64,000 nucleotides of DNA from Isoetes taiwanensis. Its lineage: Eukaryota; Streptophyta; Lycopodiopsida; Isoetales; Isoetaceae. The translations under genes were made by a program, and so were the position numbers. The stretch lies in the NCBI GenBank assembly GCA_021234155.1, contig JAJEKV010000173.1, positions 62,001 to 126,000 on the forward strand. Direction: 5' to 3'. Shown piece after piece: positions 22,093-32,329 of this stretch (positions are counted from its first letter, which is position 1; each line of letters starts with the position of its first letter). The notes under the pieces were generated by a model. That model had not been told where the DNA came from. It searched no databases and was given only the letters and a program-made list of their open reading frames with translations.

Positions 22093-22620
22093 TGAATATT
22101 TTTTCTTTTCAGATGCATCGAAAGAGAAACTCAACAAGCACAGAGAACAACAATCTCTCAAAAGGAAAAAGTGGACAACACAGGAAGAAGACACGAGCAT
22201 CCACTCAGGTATGTATCAATTATCATTGATGGAGTGGACCAGAAGAAAACAACTTTGCCACATTTTGTCAATGTGCCCAAAGATTTTATATACTTGCATG
22301 TTGTTGATGCCCTGGTTTTCAATGGGAAACTTTCTTGCAAGACATTTCTGAATTATCGAAACATTCATGTTGATCCTAATCTCTCTATCACAATCTTGCA
22401 TAAGATTCTTTCTAGTCTAGAGCATATACCACCAATACTATACCTCCAGCTAGACAACACGACGAGAGAAAATAAGAATCAAGCATTATTTACTTACCGT
22501 ACTATGCTAGAAAAAACTTCAATGGTGAGCCAATGTCAAAATGTGTTGCATTTTCTACAATTTAGTTCAAAAGGTGTTGGATTCAAAAACATTGAATCCA
22601 ACACCTTTTTGTCGCTCTAG
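22093..22620 (+). pseudogene. DUF7869-like transposase fragment
   Basis: An exon-like start follows a pyrimidine tract (ttttcttttcag|atgcat at about 22112). The reading frame then gives 'SIIIDGVDQKKTTLP' (22216) and 'LYLQLDNTTRENKNQA' (22440). These match the D-G-M-D-Q and Q-L-D-N-x-x-R-E-N-K-N blocks that I recall from the DUF7869 family, a DDE-like group. The third block expected shortly after (G-H-T-H-E-D-I-D) is missing because the frame runs into a hairpin at 22569-22609. Truncated and probably dead. Family assignment is from memory of the motifs. Confidence 0.6.
22569..22609. repeat. perfect 18-bp hairpin
   Basis: AAAAGGTGTTGGATTCAA at 22569-22586 is the exact reverse complement of 22592-22609 around a 5-base loop. 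It sits exactly where the transposase fragment loses similarity. Possibly the scar of a foldback insertion or double-strand-break repair. Confidence 0.9.
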
Positions 22621-22860
22621 TGCACTTGCTGTTTTTATTGTTGCTATTGTTCATACCAAACTAGGGCACTAAAAAGGGAATTTTTTGCATGGAAGCTACG
22701 TTCAATTACCCCATCAAAAATAGTGCCTGAAATGTTCAAATTGTCACACTTATCACGAACAGACCTCGAAAAAAGACTTTTTGAGGGAATTTTAGAGAAT
22801 CTTTTAAAGATTTCTTTTCAAAGTGCATTTGGAGAAAGTGAGATTTGCATTTTGATATTA

Positions 22861-22904
22861 CATTTTGCATTTTGCATTTTGCATTTTGCATTTTGCATTT
22901 GCAT
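22861..22904. repeat. TTTTGCA microsatellite
   Basis: About six tandem copies of a 7-bp unit. It abuts the end of the LINE reverse transcriptase fragment. Confidence 0.9.
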
Positions 22905-22916
22905 TCTGATGTTACA

Positions 22917-23420
22917 TTAGAAAGTGAGATAGGCCTATAATCTGAATAGATAGATGGTTCATCCATTTTAATAATTAGAACAATAAAGCTAGTGTTTATT
23001 CTAAAATCCAAACATTTGATGAAAAGAAATTCATTAATCTTGGTAATGTACCTTCCAATAATTGATCAAATGACATTCAAAATTCAGTTGGCAAGGCATT
23101 AGATCTTATGGTTTTCCCACTATCCATCTTATTGGCCACACCCCATAATTCCATGTCATCAAACAGTTTAAACAGAGAATGTTCAGCTGCATGTTGATCT
23201 TGCTCAGCAAACTAACCAAGTTAGAAATAATAGAAATGAGTTCCCATAATCCTGAAGAAATGAGTGCAAGTAGCATGCTTCAACTCATCATCATCAAACC
23301 CAACACTCAAGATCTTGTTCCTCTTTGCTCTTCCTTTAGCTTTGACAAAAAAGTAACTATTATTGTATATTTCATCTTCTTTGAGCTCTCTAACCTTGGC
23401 TTTTAGCTTCTAACCCAGCA
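22917..23420 (-). pseudogene. LINE reverse transcriptase fragment
   Basis: On the minus strand, upstream coding 'YFFVKAKGRAKRNKILSV' (about 23340) resembles the T-K-F-F-H...R-R-R-N-x-I block preceding LINE reverse transcriptase. Downstream 'FIVLIIKMDEPSIYSDYRPI' followed by SLSN (about 22970) matches the F-I-x-L-I-P-K...D-Y-R-P-I-S-L-x-N block at the start of the polymerase domain. Several stops and frame changes separate them. Similarity stops close to the TTTTGCA microsatellite, so the catalytic F-x-D-D part is absent. Confidence 0.72.
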
Positions 23421-23689
23421 ATTCTGAGCTCTTCTCTTGCAATATCGATTCTAATATGCTCGTGTGTTGATCAACGGGAGTGGAGAGGAGTTCTTGACAA
23501 ATATTATCCAAAAGAGGATTTTTTTTCCATTGCGGATGTCCTTATTCCGTATTTTAATCCAATTCTTGGGCACCTTAGAAGTAGAGCTCCACCAATCCAT
23601 CCATTCTAGATCACTCAAGGGCTTGTTGGAGTTGTTGATAATATTCAGAAAATTAGCCTATCTAATAAACTAGTGTTAAGCTTAAGTAA

Positions 23690-23985
23690 GTTCTTTTGCT
23701 TCTGATTTGATTTGATGTTGATAGTCAAAAGCTACAAACAGTGACTTGATGGGCTTCATTATTGACTGGTAAATTGACTTGATGGGCTTCATTATTTACT
23801 CAAACTCTTGTATTCACATCAAACATATTGGTCAACCTAGCTAATACCTAGCTAATAATGTTGGATTGCAAATAACTGGATTACTAGTCAACTATTTGAA
23901 TGTCAAGGGCAGGACACAATATTAGTGGCATTACATAACATCATAACATCGCACACAATAGCTTATTTGATACAGTTGATTGTAG
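23690..23985. other. no gene recognised
   Basis: AT-rich. 'tgacttgatgggcttcattatt' occurs twice (about 23740 and 23775), a short local duplication. Confidence 0.4.
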
Positions 23986-24135
23986 CTATCAAACCGTATA
24001 TGAAGATACATCCAATTTTGGATTTTTCTTTTTCCCGTAGCTAATTTTTCTATGTTCTGCCTCACGTGAAGCCGACACGTGTTTTGCCATAACCAAGTGT
24101 TCGCTGTGAGAGGAAACTTTGCTTTCAAGCAAAAT

Positions 24136-24227
24136 CTGCGGCCAGTGATGCATCCTTCGATGCAAGTTTTTGTGTACAGAAGGAAAGTTGCGGCCAATGA
24201 TGCATCCGTCGATGCAAGTTTCTGCGC
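24136..24227. repeat. two-copy direct repeat of about 40 bp
   Basis: 24136-24175 and 24188-24227 share 'gatgcatcc' and 'tcgatgcaagttt' with a few differences. It lies in a GC-richer stretch with no supported gene. Confidence 0.7.
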
Positions 24228-24993
24228 CCCAATTCGCCCCGCATCTGTGCCGGCAGCACCAGCGGCGATCTGGCAAGCCCCATTAATCCCTGCTGCAACC
24301 CGGAATGTGCCAAAATTCCTCTGTTCTGGAGCTTCTCAGCATTAGAACTTCCGACGAAACTGATCCGCCTGTGATGGACCCATCCTGATAGCCATAGCCA
24401 TAGATACACTCAGAAAAATTTGGCTTGGATGAATTTGTCCGCCAACATCAGCGATTTTGGAATTTTGGAATCAAAACTTACAGTTACATCCTTTTTGGGT
24501 CTGCCTCCTGCTAGTTTTTGAACACAGAAATCGGATACTGCACAAATACTTGCTTTCCCTGCGCAGAATTGGAACAAAAAGGTGAGATGTTACTCTGTTT
24601 TTATCTGTTTTTGCAATGAATGTGCGATAGATGCTATGATGGACTGGGCCACTGCTTTGCAAAGATGCTTTGACGTCTTAAGTGCAAGATCTTTCCCACC
24701 TTAAGCTTCGAATATTGCTGTCCTAAAGCTTGGCTTCAAATGCATGCCATAAAATTTTGAAGGTATGAATACCCAATCTGAGACCTGATAGAAAATTAAT
24801 CCATCTTGCCAGAGTATGGTTCTTGAACGCAAGCACAACCTTATGTTGGAGATTGTTTGTACAATGGTGACGAGCTCTTTTTTTCCTTTTGCTTGGATCT
24901 TGCTTGGACACATGCATTGACATGTTTTTTGTTTTCCGTGCATAGACAATCAAAGCAGAAAGGTGCATGATACAGATAGAGAGTTAGCAAATA

Positions 24994-25588
24994 ATGGATG
25001 TAGTAGCCATCACGTTTGGAAGTCAATTAGAGGTATGTAGCTTATCGTTGTGACATTTAAAAGTATTTGTTGCATTATCTTGCTTTATATATGGCTCTGC
25101 ACAACCAAAGCATAATAGATATCTATTTGTTGTTCTGGATATAAGTCCAATTTTTGACTAACCTTTCTTTGTACTCAAGTTGCGCGTTAGTTTTTTTAAA
25201 CTTAATTTTGCATTCTTAGTTTGTTATGAGATAGTGAGCTTGGCATCTATATTCTCATTAATCTGATATGCAATAGTGCTTGGAGATGTCTAGCACATGT
25301 CTAGAATGCCAATCCGTGCGTTTATCTGCGCTTTAAGCTTAGGCTAAACTTTGAGAGTGTTGCTGATTGTGCAAATGCTCTAGACATTATTGATGTTCTT
25401 TCTTTGTATTTGAGCTGCTTTTATTTGTTGGAACTTAATTTTGCATTCTTAGTATCTCGTAACGAGTTAGTGAGCTTGGCATTAAACTTCTCTTACTGTG
25501 TTGTGTGGCAGACAGATGCTAGAGTTATGCGGGTTAATCTTCCGCACGTTCTAGAGGATTTGGATTTGTTTCTATTGGGAATAAACAG
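24994..25588 (+). CDS. weak two-exon gene start, unrecognised
   Basis: ATG at 24994 opens 'MDVVAITFGSQLE' and ends at 25032 with GAG|GTATGT. A possible second exon (25512-25588, after gtggcag) continues in phase with 'TDARVMRVNLPHVLEDLDLF' and ends ACAG|GTAATA. The joined phase and two good splice sites are the only support. A continuation at 25801 gives only a few codons before a stop. No family recognised. It could be the 5' end of a broken gene. Confidence 0.27.
25165..25487. repeat. diverged direct repeat of about 90 bp
   Basis: 25165-25256 and 25398-25487 share 'ctttctttgta', 'aacttaattttgcattcttag' and 'agtgagcttggcat'. A segmental duplication inside the putative intron of the weak gene above. 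Confidence 0.75.
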
Positions 25589-25924
25589 GTAATATGCTTT
25601 TAGGAGGTTGTTTCTCTATGGCTTTTCAAAGTTTATACACCATATAGTTCTCTATTACAATGTATGGCAGAAATCTCTTTTTAGTCCCTTTCCCCCCCTC
25701 TGATATTCCCTTGAATCTAGTCCTATTAGGTGATGGTTGTTAAAGAATATTATCAATTCTTATGAAGAAGAAGGGATAACTTGGAAAATGTTTTGTGCAG
25801 AGATAAAAAAAAATGTATATGTATGGGGATGCAAAGCAGAAGCTACAATGCTGGTTAGCCAACAGGGTGGTTGTGCTCGGGTTCTGGTCCTTGATATCTT
25901 ATGACCATGGCGCTGATCTATAGT

Positions 25925-27321
25925 TGTTGGTATCGACACTTGGTTTACAAAAATATCTAACGTTTTCCCAAAAATAAAGTGCATTCGTATTTAGCTTTTC
26001 AGACAATCCAATTTATAACCCTTGGAAATTTTGAGTTTTTTAAAGGATTGATCACGTATACATTATTTTTTCTATTTAATCGAATAGTGAAGTCTTTAGA
26101 GCTTGATACATTTAAACTATTTAACTTAAATCAACGTGCACAAAAACATAGTGCACAAAACTAAATCAACCACAACTATTCTAATTCTAGCAATGAGTGA
26201 GTCGGCGGAGAAAAATGTTCGCTGCATTGCCAAGTTTGTATGCACACAAAGTCAAGAAAGAGAAATGTTGGCGGCTTACTACACTAAGTCAAGATTTTGA
26301 CACATTTTACAAGTGTTGTGTACTAGAGCGCAATTTATTAAATCATGATTTTGATACATTTTACTAGTATCAACAACAAGAAAATGTTGTTGATACATTT
26401 TGATCAAGAAAATGTTGTTGATACAGCATTTAGCATTTGACCAAAAGGATTCTATGAGGACCTTGAACTTGGTACATGATCCTATTCTCTAGCATACTAT
26501 GTGCTTGACATAATTTTAAATGCACTACGTAACTCACAAAAACAAGAAGGTAAAATTAAGCTAAGTCTTCCATTCCACTCATTGAAATCCCCGCCAGCTT
26601 CGATTCCATAAACATTGCATAATTCCTCCTTAACATCGTCTCTTAATTTGTCAGGGTAGAAAAGTACTAACCGCTACTGCCTCATTGTGTATTTGCTTTA
26701 AGATCTCCTCCTGCATCCTTATAGCAAAGTAAGCATTTGTATAACATTTGAACCAACTGTCCTTTTATGTATGAAATAAAGAACCTTACTTTAATCATTT
26801 TTGTGATCTTGCCATCCACCTGCTAAAAAACGGAAACGCCTTAATGCCTTCCCGTATTTTAAATGCACAACCAAAAGCTACATGATACATGTCAAGATGC
26901 TACTATGTTCAATACAAAATGCTCCACTAAACTTTCCAAATGCTAAACTGAAAACTTGTTGTCCCTAACTCTTGCTATTTGAAGACACGAGTCTTTGCAA
27001 TAATCATGCCACATCACATTAGCTTCCTTGGAATTCCCTTGAGTGCAGGAAGACCAAAAGGTGACAAGGGTCTCTTATGTTCACTGTATAGCACTTGAAT
27101 CTTCAATATATGTCGCACTTCAGTGTCTTTTTAACTCTGCCTTTCATATAGTTATATCTGTGTTCCCTAGAGCCATATAACTTTGTTTCACAAAGCTATA
27201 GAGTATTCTATTCATTTGCGTACATTGCAGAAGGAAATGAAGATGCAACAGCATTTGTAGTATTTCTTAATCCATGCATGCTAAGAGTACGTACAGCTGA
27301 AATGACATGGAGAATGCTTAC
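25925..27321. other. little content; possible aminotransferase 3' exon
   Basis: Mostly AT-rich. Near 26330-26450 'gaaaatgttgttgatacattttgatca' is duplicated. On the minus strand at about 26575-26665, 'KLRDDVKEELCNVYGIEAGG' reads like coding sequence and could be the last exon of the aminotransferase, but its phase was not reconciled with the exon ending at 27322. Confidence 0.35.
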
Positions 27322-29576
27322 TTGTAAATTTAAATTCTCCCATCCACTGTTGCCCCAATTTCCAGGCACAAAGCCTACATTCCACGGGGTTGGCATTTGT
27401 ATTGACGCCACTGGTTGCATAAACTTGACAGAATCTGCCACATCATGATTGAAGCAATTATCATATAGGTTCTAACTAAAAAACATCAAGACTTGATCAT
27501 ATACTTGTCAAAAAAGCTTCCCGCCAGATTTTGCGTGTCTTCCATAAGGGTGCTTCCTCAATAAGATGAATACCTTTATTCTTGCAAATCCTTCATGGGA
27601 GATACATGAAACTATTTACTTACTTAGCATGGCAGAAGTGCATATAAGACAAACAATTACACAAACGACACATTACGAACAAACTGTCTATCTCTGCACA
27701 TTCAATAGACCTTGCAGGCAAATAACTTGCCAGTCAATATTGGCATCACAAAAGGCTTCAACATTTACAGGCATCTTGAGTTCCAACACACATCCCCATT
27801 TCAAAACCAGGTAAAGGATCCATCTCTCGGTCAGTCTATTTGGCAAATCCAGATCCACTGGGAGAACAATCCCATGCTGACAATCTGCCATCTCATGTTA
27901 TAGTTTCAATAAACATACACAACTTTTTAGAAGACGTAGTTTTCTAAACCTGTTCATTGACAAGCTTGCGATGGCAGCATTTAAAACCTACTAGGCCATA
28001 ATGGTTATGTGTTAGTCAAGAAAAAATAAGGTATTTTAGCACCTCTCAACAAATATAGAAAGCAATGGAATGACAGTTCCTAATCCAATATGTGACTACA
28101 GAATGCATCTATTGGAGAGGACAAACCACATGACAACATTGTCTAGTGGAATATAAAATGCAGTAGAAGGCCAAGAAAGAGCCAGATGGGGACGTCTTCT
28201 AGTAGGGATAATGGGAACGGAAAGAAGTTTGCCATCCTCCCCAATAAAATCCGGACACTCATTTGGTCTTCTAGTAGCACAAGTCTTCATATCTATTCTA
28301 ATCATATAGATAAAAGATTTGTTTAAGTGCTAATAGCATTGACTTTTTCTTAAAAAATCAAAAACTTAAAAATTTAGAATACTTACTCTATTATTAGGTC
28401 TCTAATAACACCAGGTAATACCCCATCTTGTAGACAAGCAGTTTGAATAGATAAGTCTCCAAGTTCACTGGAGGCATTTTTCTCTGATGTGGCATCCCTG
28501 AAGAAAATCTTGAATGAGTGAGAAGTACCTTCTTTATCTTGGATTGAACTTTCACTCAGGCGAAGTACAGAATGCCACTAAAATGAGACAGACATTGATG
28601 ATGATCCTAAATAAATTCCTGCTTGCGCAGTGTGAGGCAATCCAGCAATCTTGAGCTACGGATGTAAGAGCTATAAGTTTAATGTCCATATGGAGCTGGT
28701 CAGAACAAACTTATCGCAAATTACCCATAGTTATGAGACAAATTTAAGTAACCTCTATAATTATTTCAGATAAGAGACTACCAAGGAAATACGGCATGCA
28801 CATCTTACTTGCAAACTGGGCGAAGTTACCTTCTATACATTCAATAACAACAACTGGTGTGTTCCTCATGCATTACTAGCTTTCGTATAATACTCTTGTA
28901 TAAAGAGTACCTGTTTGAAATAACAAAAAGGTTTGTAGTCAGTCCCTCTAAAAGAGCCTCTCCATTATTTGATAGTACAACTTCAGTCGCATGGGCAGGC
29001 TTCATTTGCTCCAATACCTGGCGAGAACTAAAATGAAGAGTGATTGCTGCAAAACTTCGTTGGAATATACACTGTTGTTTGGTCTATATATTTGAAAGTA
29101 GTTACCTGACCCATGATGATTGTTTGGCAATTGGAACTGTCCTACTCGGACCCATGATAGCCAAGTGTGCCACGTTATAAGCAGGGGTGTAATTTGATAT
29201 ATGAATATAAAGGTCAAGTGCTTCTGGCTGAATAATGAGACCTCTTTATGAGACATTGATCCAAGTATCAAATATGTGTGCAGGCAATTTTGCAGAAAAT
29301 CATGCCTACCTGGGTCCCTGGACAAGCGAGCACACAGATAATCATCTCTTCACCATCCCTTTTGAATGTCATTGCAGCCTGTAGTGCCGATCCCAGTGAT
29401 GGAGATATTTTAGCATCAACCAGATTTTGGATAATCCCAGTATCGCATTGTGATGAATGAGCAAGAGAGAACTCCATAAGTGATTGTTGTAAGCGTTTCA
29501 TATGCCTGTCCCATAGAACCAAACGTGATCCTCCCCCTATTGTGCAGGTAGTGGTATATACGCCTGCACAGACCAT
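27322..29576 (-). CDS. PLP-dependent class IV aminotransferase (D-amino-acid aminotransferase-like)
   Basis: Six exons join in phase through GT-AG introns: 29576-29310 ('GVYTTT', 'RLVLWDRHMKRLQQS'), 29227-29106 ('LDLYIHISNYTPAYNVAHLA', 'PIAKQSSWV'), 29027-28911 ('ATEVVLSNNGEALLEGLTTN', 'LFVI'), 28497-28387 ('SIQTACLQDGVLPGVIRDLI'), 27590-27505 ('GIHLIEEAPLWKTRKIWREA') and 27434-27322 ('SVKFMQPVASIQMP'). The lysine in 'AKQSSW' aligns with the PLP lysine and the glutamate in 'LLEG' with the conserved PLP-contacting residue. This order matches the plant class IV family of BCAT/D-amino-acid aminotransferase/aminodeoxychorismate lyase folds. The substrate cannot be told. The N-terminus is unresolved: a coding-like stretch with 'GAGYGGLLSMESLGAQWHS' at about 29640-29790 may be an upstream exon or transit peptide. 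The last exon is also unclear. Probably a working host gene. Confidence 0.88.
27712..27891 (-). pseudogene. possible copia RNase H fragment in an intron
   Basis: Minus-strand 'ERWILYLVLKWGCVLELKMP' followed by 'VNVEAFCDANIDWQ' resembles the copia L-R-Y-L-K-G-T...Y-C-D-A-D-W-A block. It lies inside the 797-bp aminotransferase intron (27591-28386) and has no other copia parts except a doubtful frame at 28096-28305 ('RRRPHLALSWPSTAFY'). Confidence 0.4.
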
Positions 29577-29639
29577 GATCCAAATGCCACGAATTTAAAC
29601 AGGATTCTACAGTCTAATATCGTTCGTTCAAAACTAACC

Positions 29640-30575
29640 TTGAGGATGGGAACGCAGGAGAAATTGTGCAGATTCTGGATATTGAATCTGCAGAATGCCA
29701 TTGTGCACCAAGACTCTCCATGGATAGCAATCCCCCATAGCCAGCACCGAGAGTAGGGTTCACACCGCCCAACTCAGGGCATTTTCTCTGTGCCGTTTCT
29801 ATGTATACTTCCTGAATCTTGACCGCAGTAGGTGTATAAACGGTACGATCAAATTGCCTGCCTGGATGGCTTGTTGTAGGTCTATGGAAGAAAGATTACA
29901 GGCCACAAGGGTCCTCCCCCCCCGGCAATGCCGCAAGGGCCGATCAGAGGTCTCATGGGAACGGAGCAAATTGCACCATGGCCCGGAAGCCAAAGGCAAA
30001 AATGCCTCATGGAAACCAATACTTAGGGCATTTTCCTGGGCCCGTTTCCACAAGGCAGGGGCCCTCCCTCACTGTTTTGGCATAACCGGCACCATTTGTG
30101 CAATCCCACACATTCGCGCCAAACTAGATTTCGGTCCATGGTCGATGGATGGCTCTTCCCAACCATGCCCCTTTTTGTTATTTGGATCCCATGACCAACT
30201 TGTCTCCGTGGACGTTAAAAATCTGATGGTGATTGCTATGATTATTAATAGAATCCTTGGTTCGGGAAACTTTTTAGCTTGAAGCATCAAGTTTCCTACA
30301 ATTTTAAACCTGTCCGGCAAGCTACAAAGCTATTCTTCAAAATTGCCGGATTGTCGCTAATAATTTGCTTACATGTTAATTTCAGAAAGTAATCGGACAC
30401 ATGGGCTTAAACCTCGGTATTTCCTGAACCAAGACAGAAACCAAGAACTGAAACCAAATTTATTATTCCGGCCGCCAAATTTATTAAATGTCGCCATCCC
30501 TCTTAAGCAGTGTAACTTAAAAAATTTCCTTCATGTTTAAAAAATGTACTTGGGACGGGGATACGTATCTACTAA
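29640..30575. other. putative 5' region of the aminotransferase
   Basis: Contains a diverged direct repeat: 'agggcattttctctgtgccgtttc' at about 29777 against 'agggcattttcctgggcccgtttc' at about 30027. Around 30470-30570 it resembles 36705-36850 ('tccggccgccaaatttatta', 'aatttccttcatgtttaaaa'), so a dispersed repeat lies upstream of both. No promoter can be fixed. Confidence 0.4.
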
Positions 30576-30579
30576 TTGG

Positions 30580-31382
30580 CAATTCCAACACTGTAATGAC
30601 CGGTTGTTGCAAATTACGCCATTATTCCGCCAAAATTATAAGGCGGAATAGAACTATAATTTCCTTGGTATTTTAAGGAGCGGCGTCGCTTCTCTGTCTT
30701 GCTCCAACCCTGCTTCCCCATCTTCCCTGTCCTATTTAAGGAGCTCTACACTGCTCCAGCCTTGCCGGAACTGCCATATCCCATCATCTGCACCAACACA
30801 GATATGGCAAAAAGGGCACCAACGCCGATATGGCGGCCCTGTTTGCACCCAAAATGGCGGCTCTGTTTGCACACGGATATGGCGGCTCTGTGAGTATTTT
30901 CCAACAAGCTTTGAACCCAAAATGGAAGGGGCTAAATCTATGACAGTAGAGGTCGGATTGCACAGCAGGATTCGCTCCTGAAATTGAAATTCCTTCGCGC
31001 AACATATACTTCGTCTGAATCCTTTCAAGAAGGACTATTTTTGCTATCTACAGAGGCTCTGGATTATAAAAACAAGATACAGAGTAATGGTTGTGCATTG
31101 GAAGAAGTTTGAAAGCATCGATCGGGATCTACAACAAGCATCGATCTGCAGTGAGGAAGCGAGAATGCAACAGCAAAACAGGGCCTAATGCCACGCGGGG
31201 CCTCTTGAGTGGAAATTTGCAACAACCGGTCATTACGTCTGGTAATTTCCACTGGTCGGACATTACGCCTGTAAAGGCTCTAGCAGCGCCGCCAGACTCC
31301 GCCGCTCGTGCACCGCCTCGTCTGGCGGCGCCGCTAGAGCCTTTACAAGGCGTAATGATCTTCCCATTGGAAATTACCTAGT
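30580..31382. mobile_element. foldback element with nested palindromes
   Basis: 30592-30620 ('tgtaatgaccggttgttgca...') is the reverse complement of about 31204-31230, giving an outer inverted pair about 600 bp apart. Inside the right half a second, nearly perfect palindrome has arms 31261-31297 and 31320-31357, extended by weaker pairing to about 31238 and 31380. Between the outer arms lie 'gatatggcgg' and 'aaaatggcggctctg' repeats (30830-30895). No transposase. A Foldback-type or compound MITE is the simplest reading. Confidence 0.65.
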
Positions 31383-31423
31383 ACATAACATAATAGGAGA
31401 AGGTGCCCTTATTTCCCCCACTC

Positions 31424-31530
31424 CCCTTCAATGGCCTACTTTTTGCCCCTTAATAGCCCACTTTTTGCCCTTTGATAGCTCACTTTTTTTCTTTAATAGC
31501 CCACCCTTGCCCTTTAATAGCCCACCTTAA
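31424..31530. repeat. short tandem repeat (about 20-25 bp units)
   Basis: Four to five units built on 'aatagcccactttttgccctt', partly diverged. Confidence 0.8.
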
Positions 31531-31848
31531 GAACTGAGCTAAATGCGTGGTCTATTGATGGGCACTGTGATCCAATGAAGGTCAATTGTGAGTATTTAAT
31601 GGTCCATTGGAGGGCTTTTGGTGGTCTATTGAAGGGCATTTGGGGGTCTATTAGTATGAAAATTACCATACCACTTAAAAAATCTTCATAACAACCTTTC
31701 AATTTGTCGAAACGACTCGTGCTTAGTATCATTTGAAAGCTAAACTTTGAAATTTCATAGTGTTATTTCAAAATAGGAGACTCAGAAAAAATAAACTCAT
31801 CATAATAAAATTTTTGCTTAAGTGGGCGGTTTATGGGCACCCTCCCCT

Positions 31849-32326
31849 ACCCACGATAGAGATAAACATTCTCACGGTAGTTGAGACGTTGATAGTGGTT
31901 GCATTGTTTTTTAATTTCTCATGATTGAAAAGATAAACGTTGAATTTGGAAGCAAGTGCATTTTCCTGTTGGTTTCACTTAGGTATTTTTGTGGCACTTT
32001 GAAGAAAACGTTTTCAGGCACTCGAGAGTCTCATGAGTCCAAGATTATTTACAAGACTGAGACGTCGATTATTCGAAGACAGACTTCAATTTAGTTTATC
32101 TTCAAGCTTGTAAATATTCTTGGACTCACGAAACTCTCGAATGCCTCAAAACATTTTCTTCAGAAGTGCCACAAGAATACCCATTCCAAGCGTTAGGTTA
32201 AACCAACAAGAAGATATCCTGCTTTCAAATTCAAAGTTTATCTTTTCAATCATGTAAATTTCAAAAAACAATACAACCACTGTCAACTTCTCAACTACCA
32301 TGGGAATGTTTATCTCTATCGTGGGT
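31849..32326. mobile_element. 478-bp foldback element with arms of about 215 bp
   Basis: The left arm begins acccacgatagagataaaca at 31849; the right arm ends with its reverse complement at 32326. Pairing runs inward for about 215 bp with scattered mismatches to a central loop near 32065-32100. The whole unit can form one long hairpin transcript, a typical source of 24-nt small RNAs in plants. No coding potential. Confidence 0.88.
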
Positions 32327-32329
32327 ATT

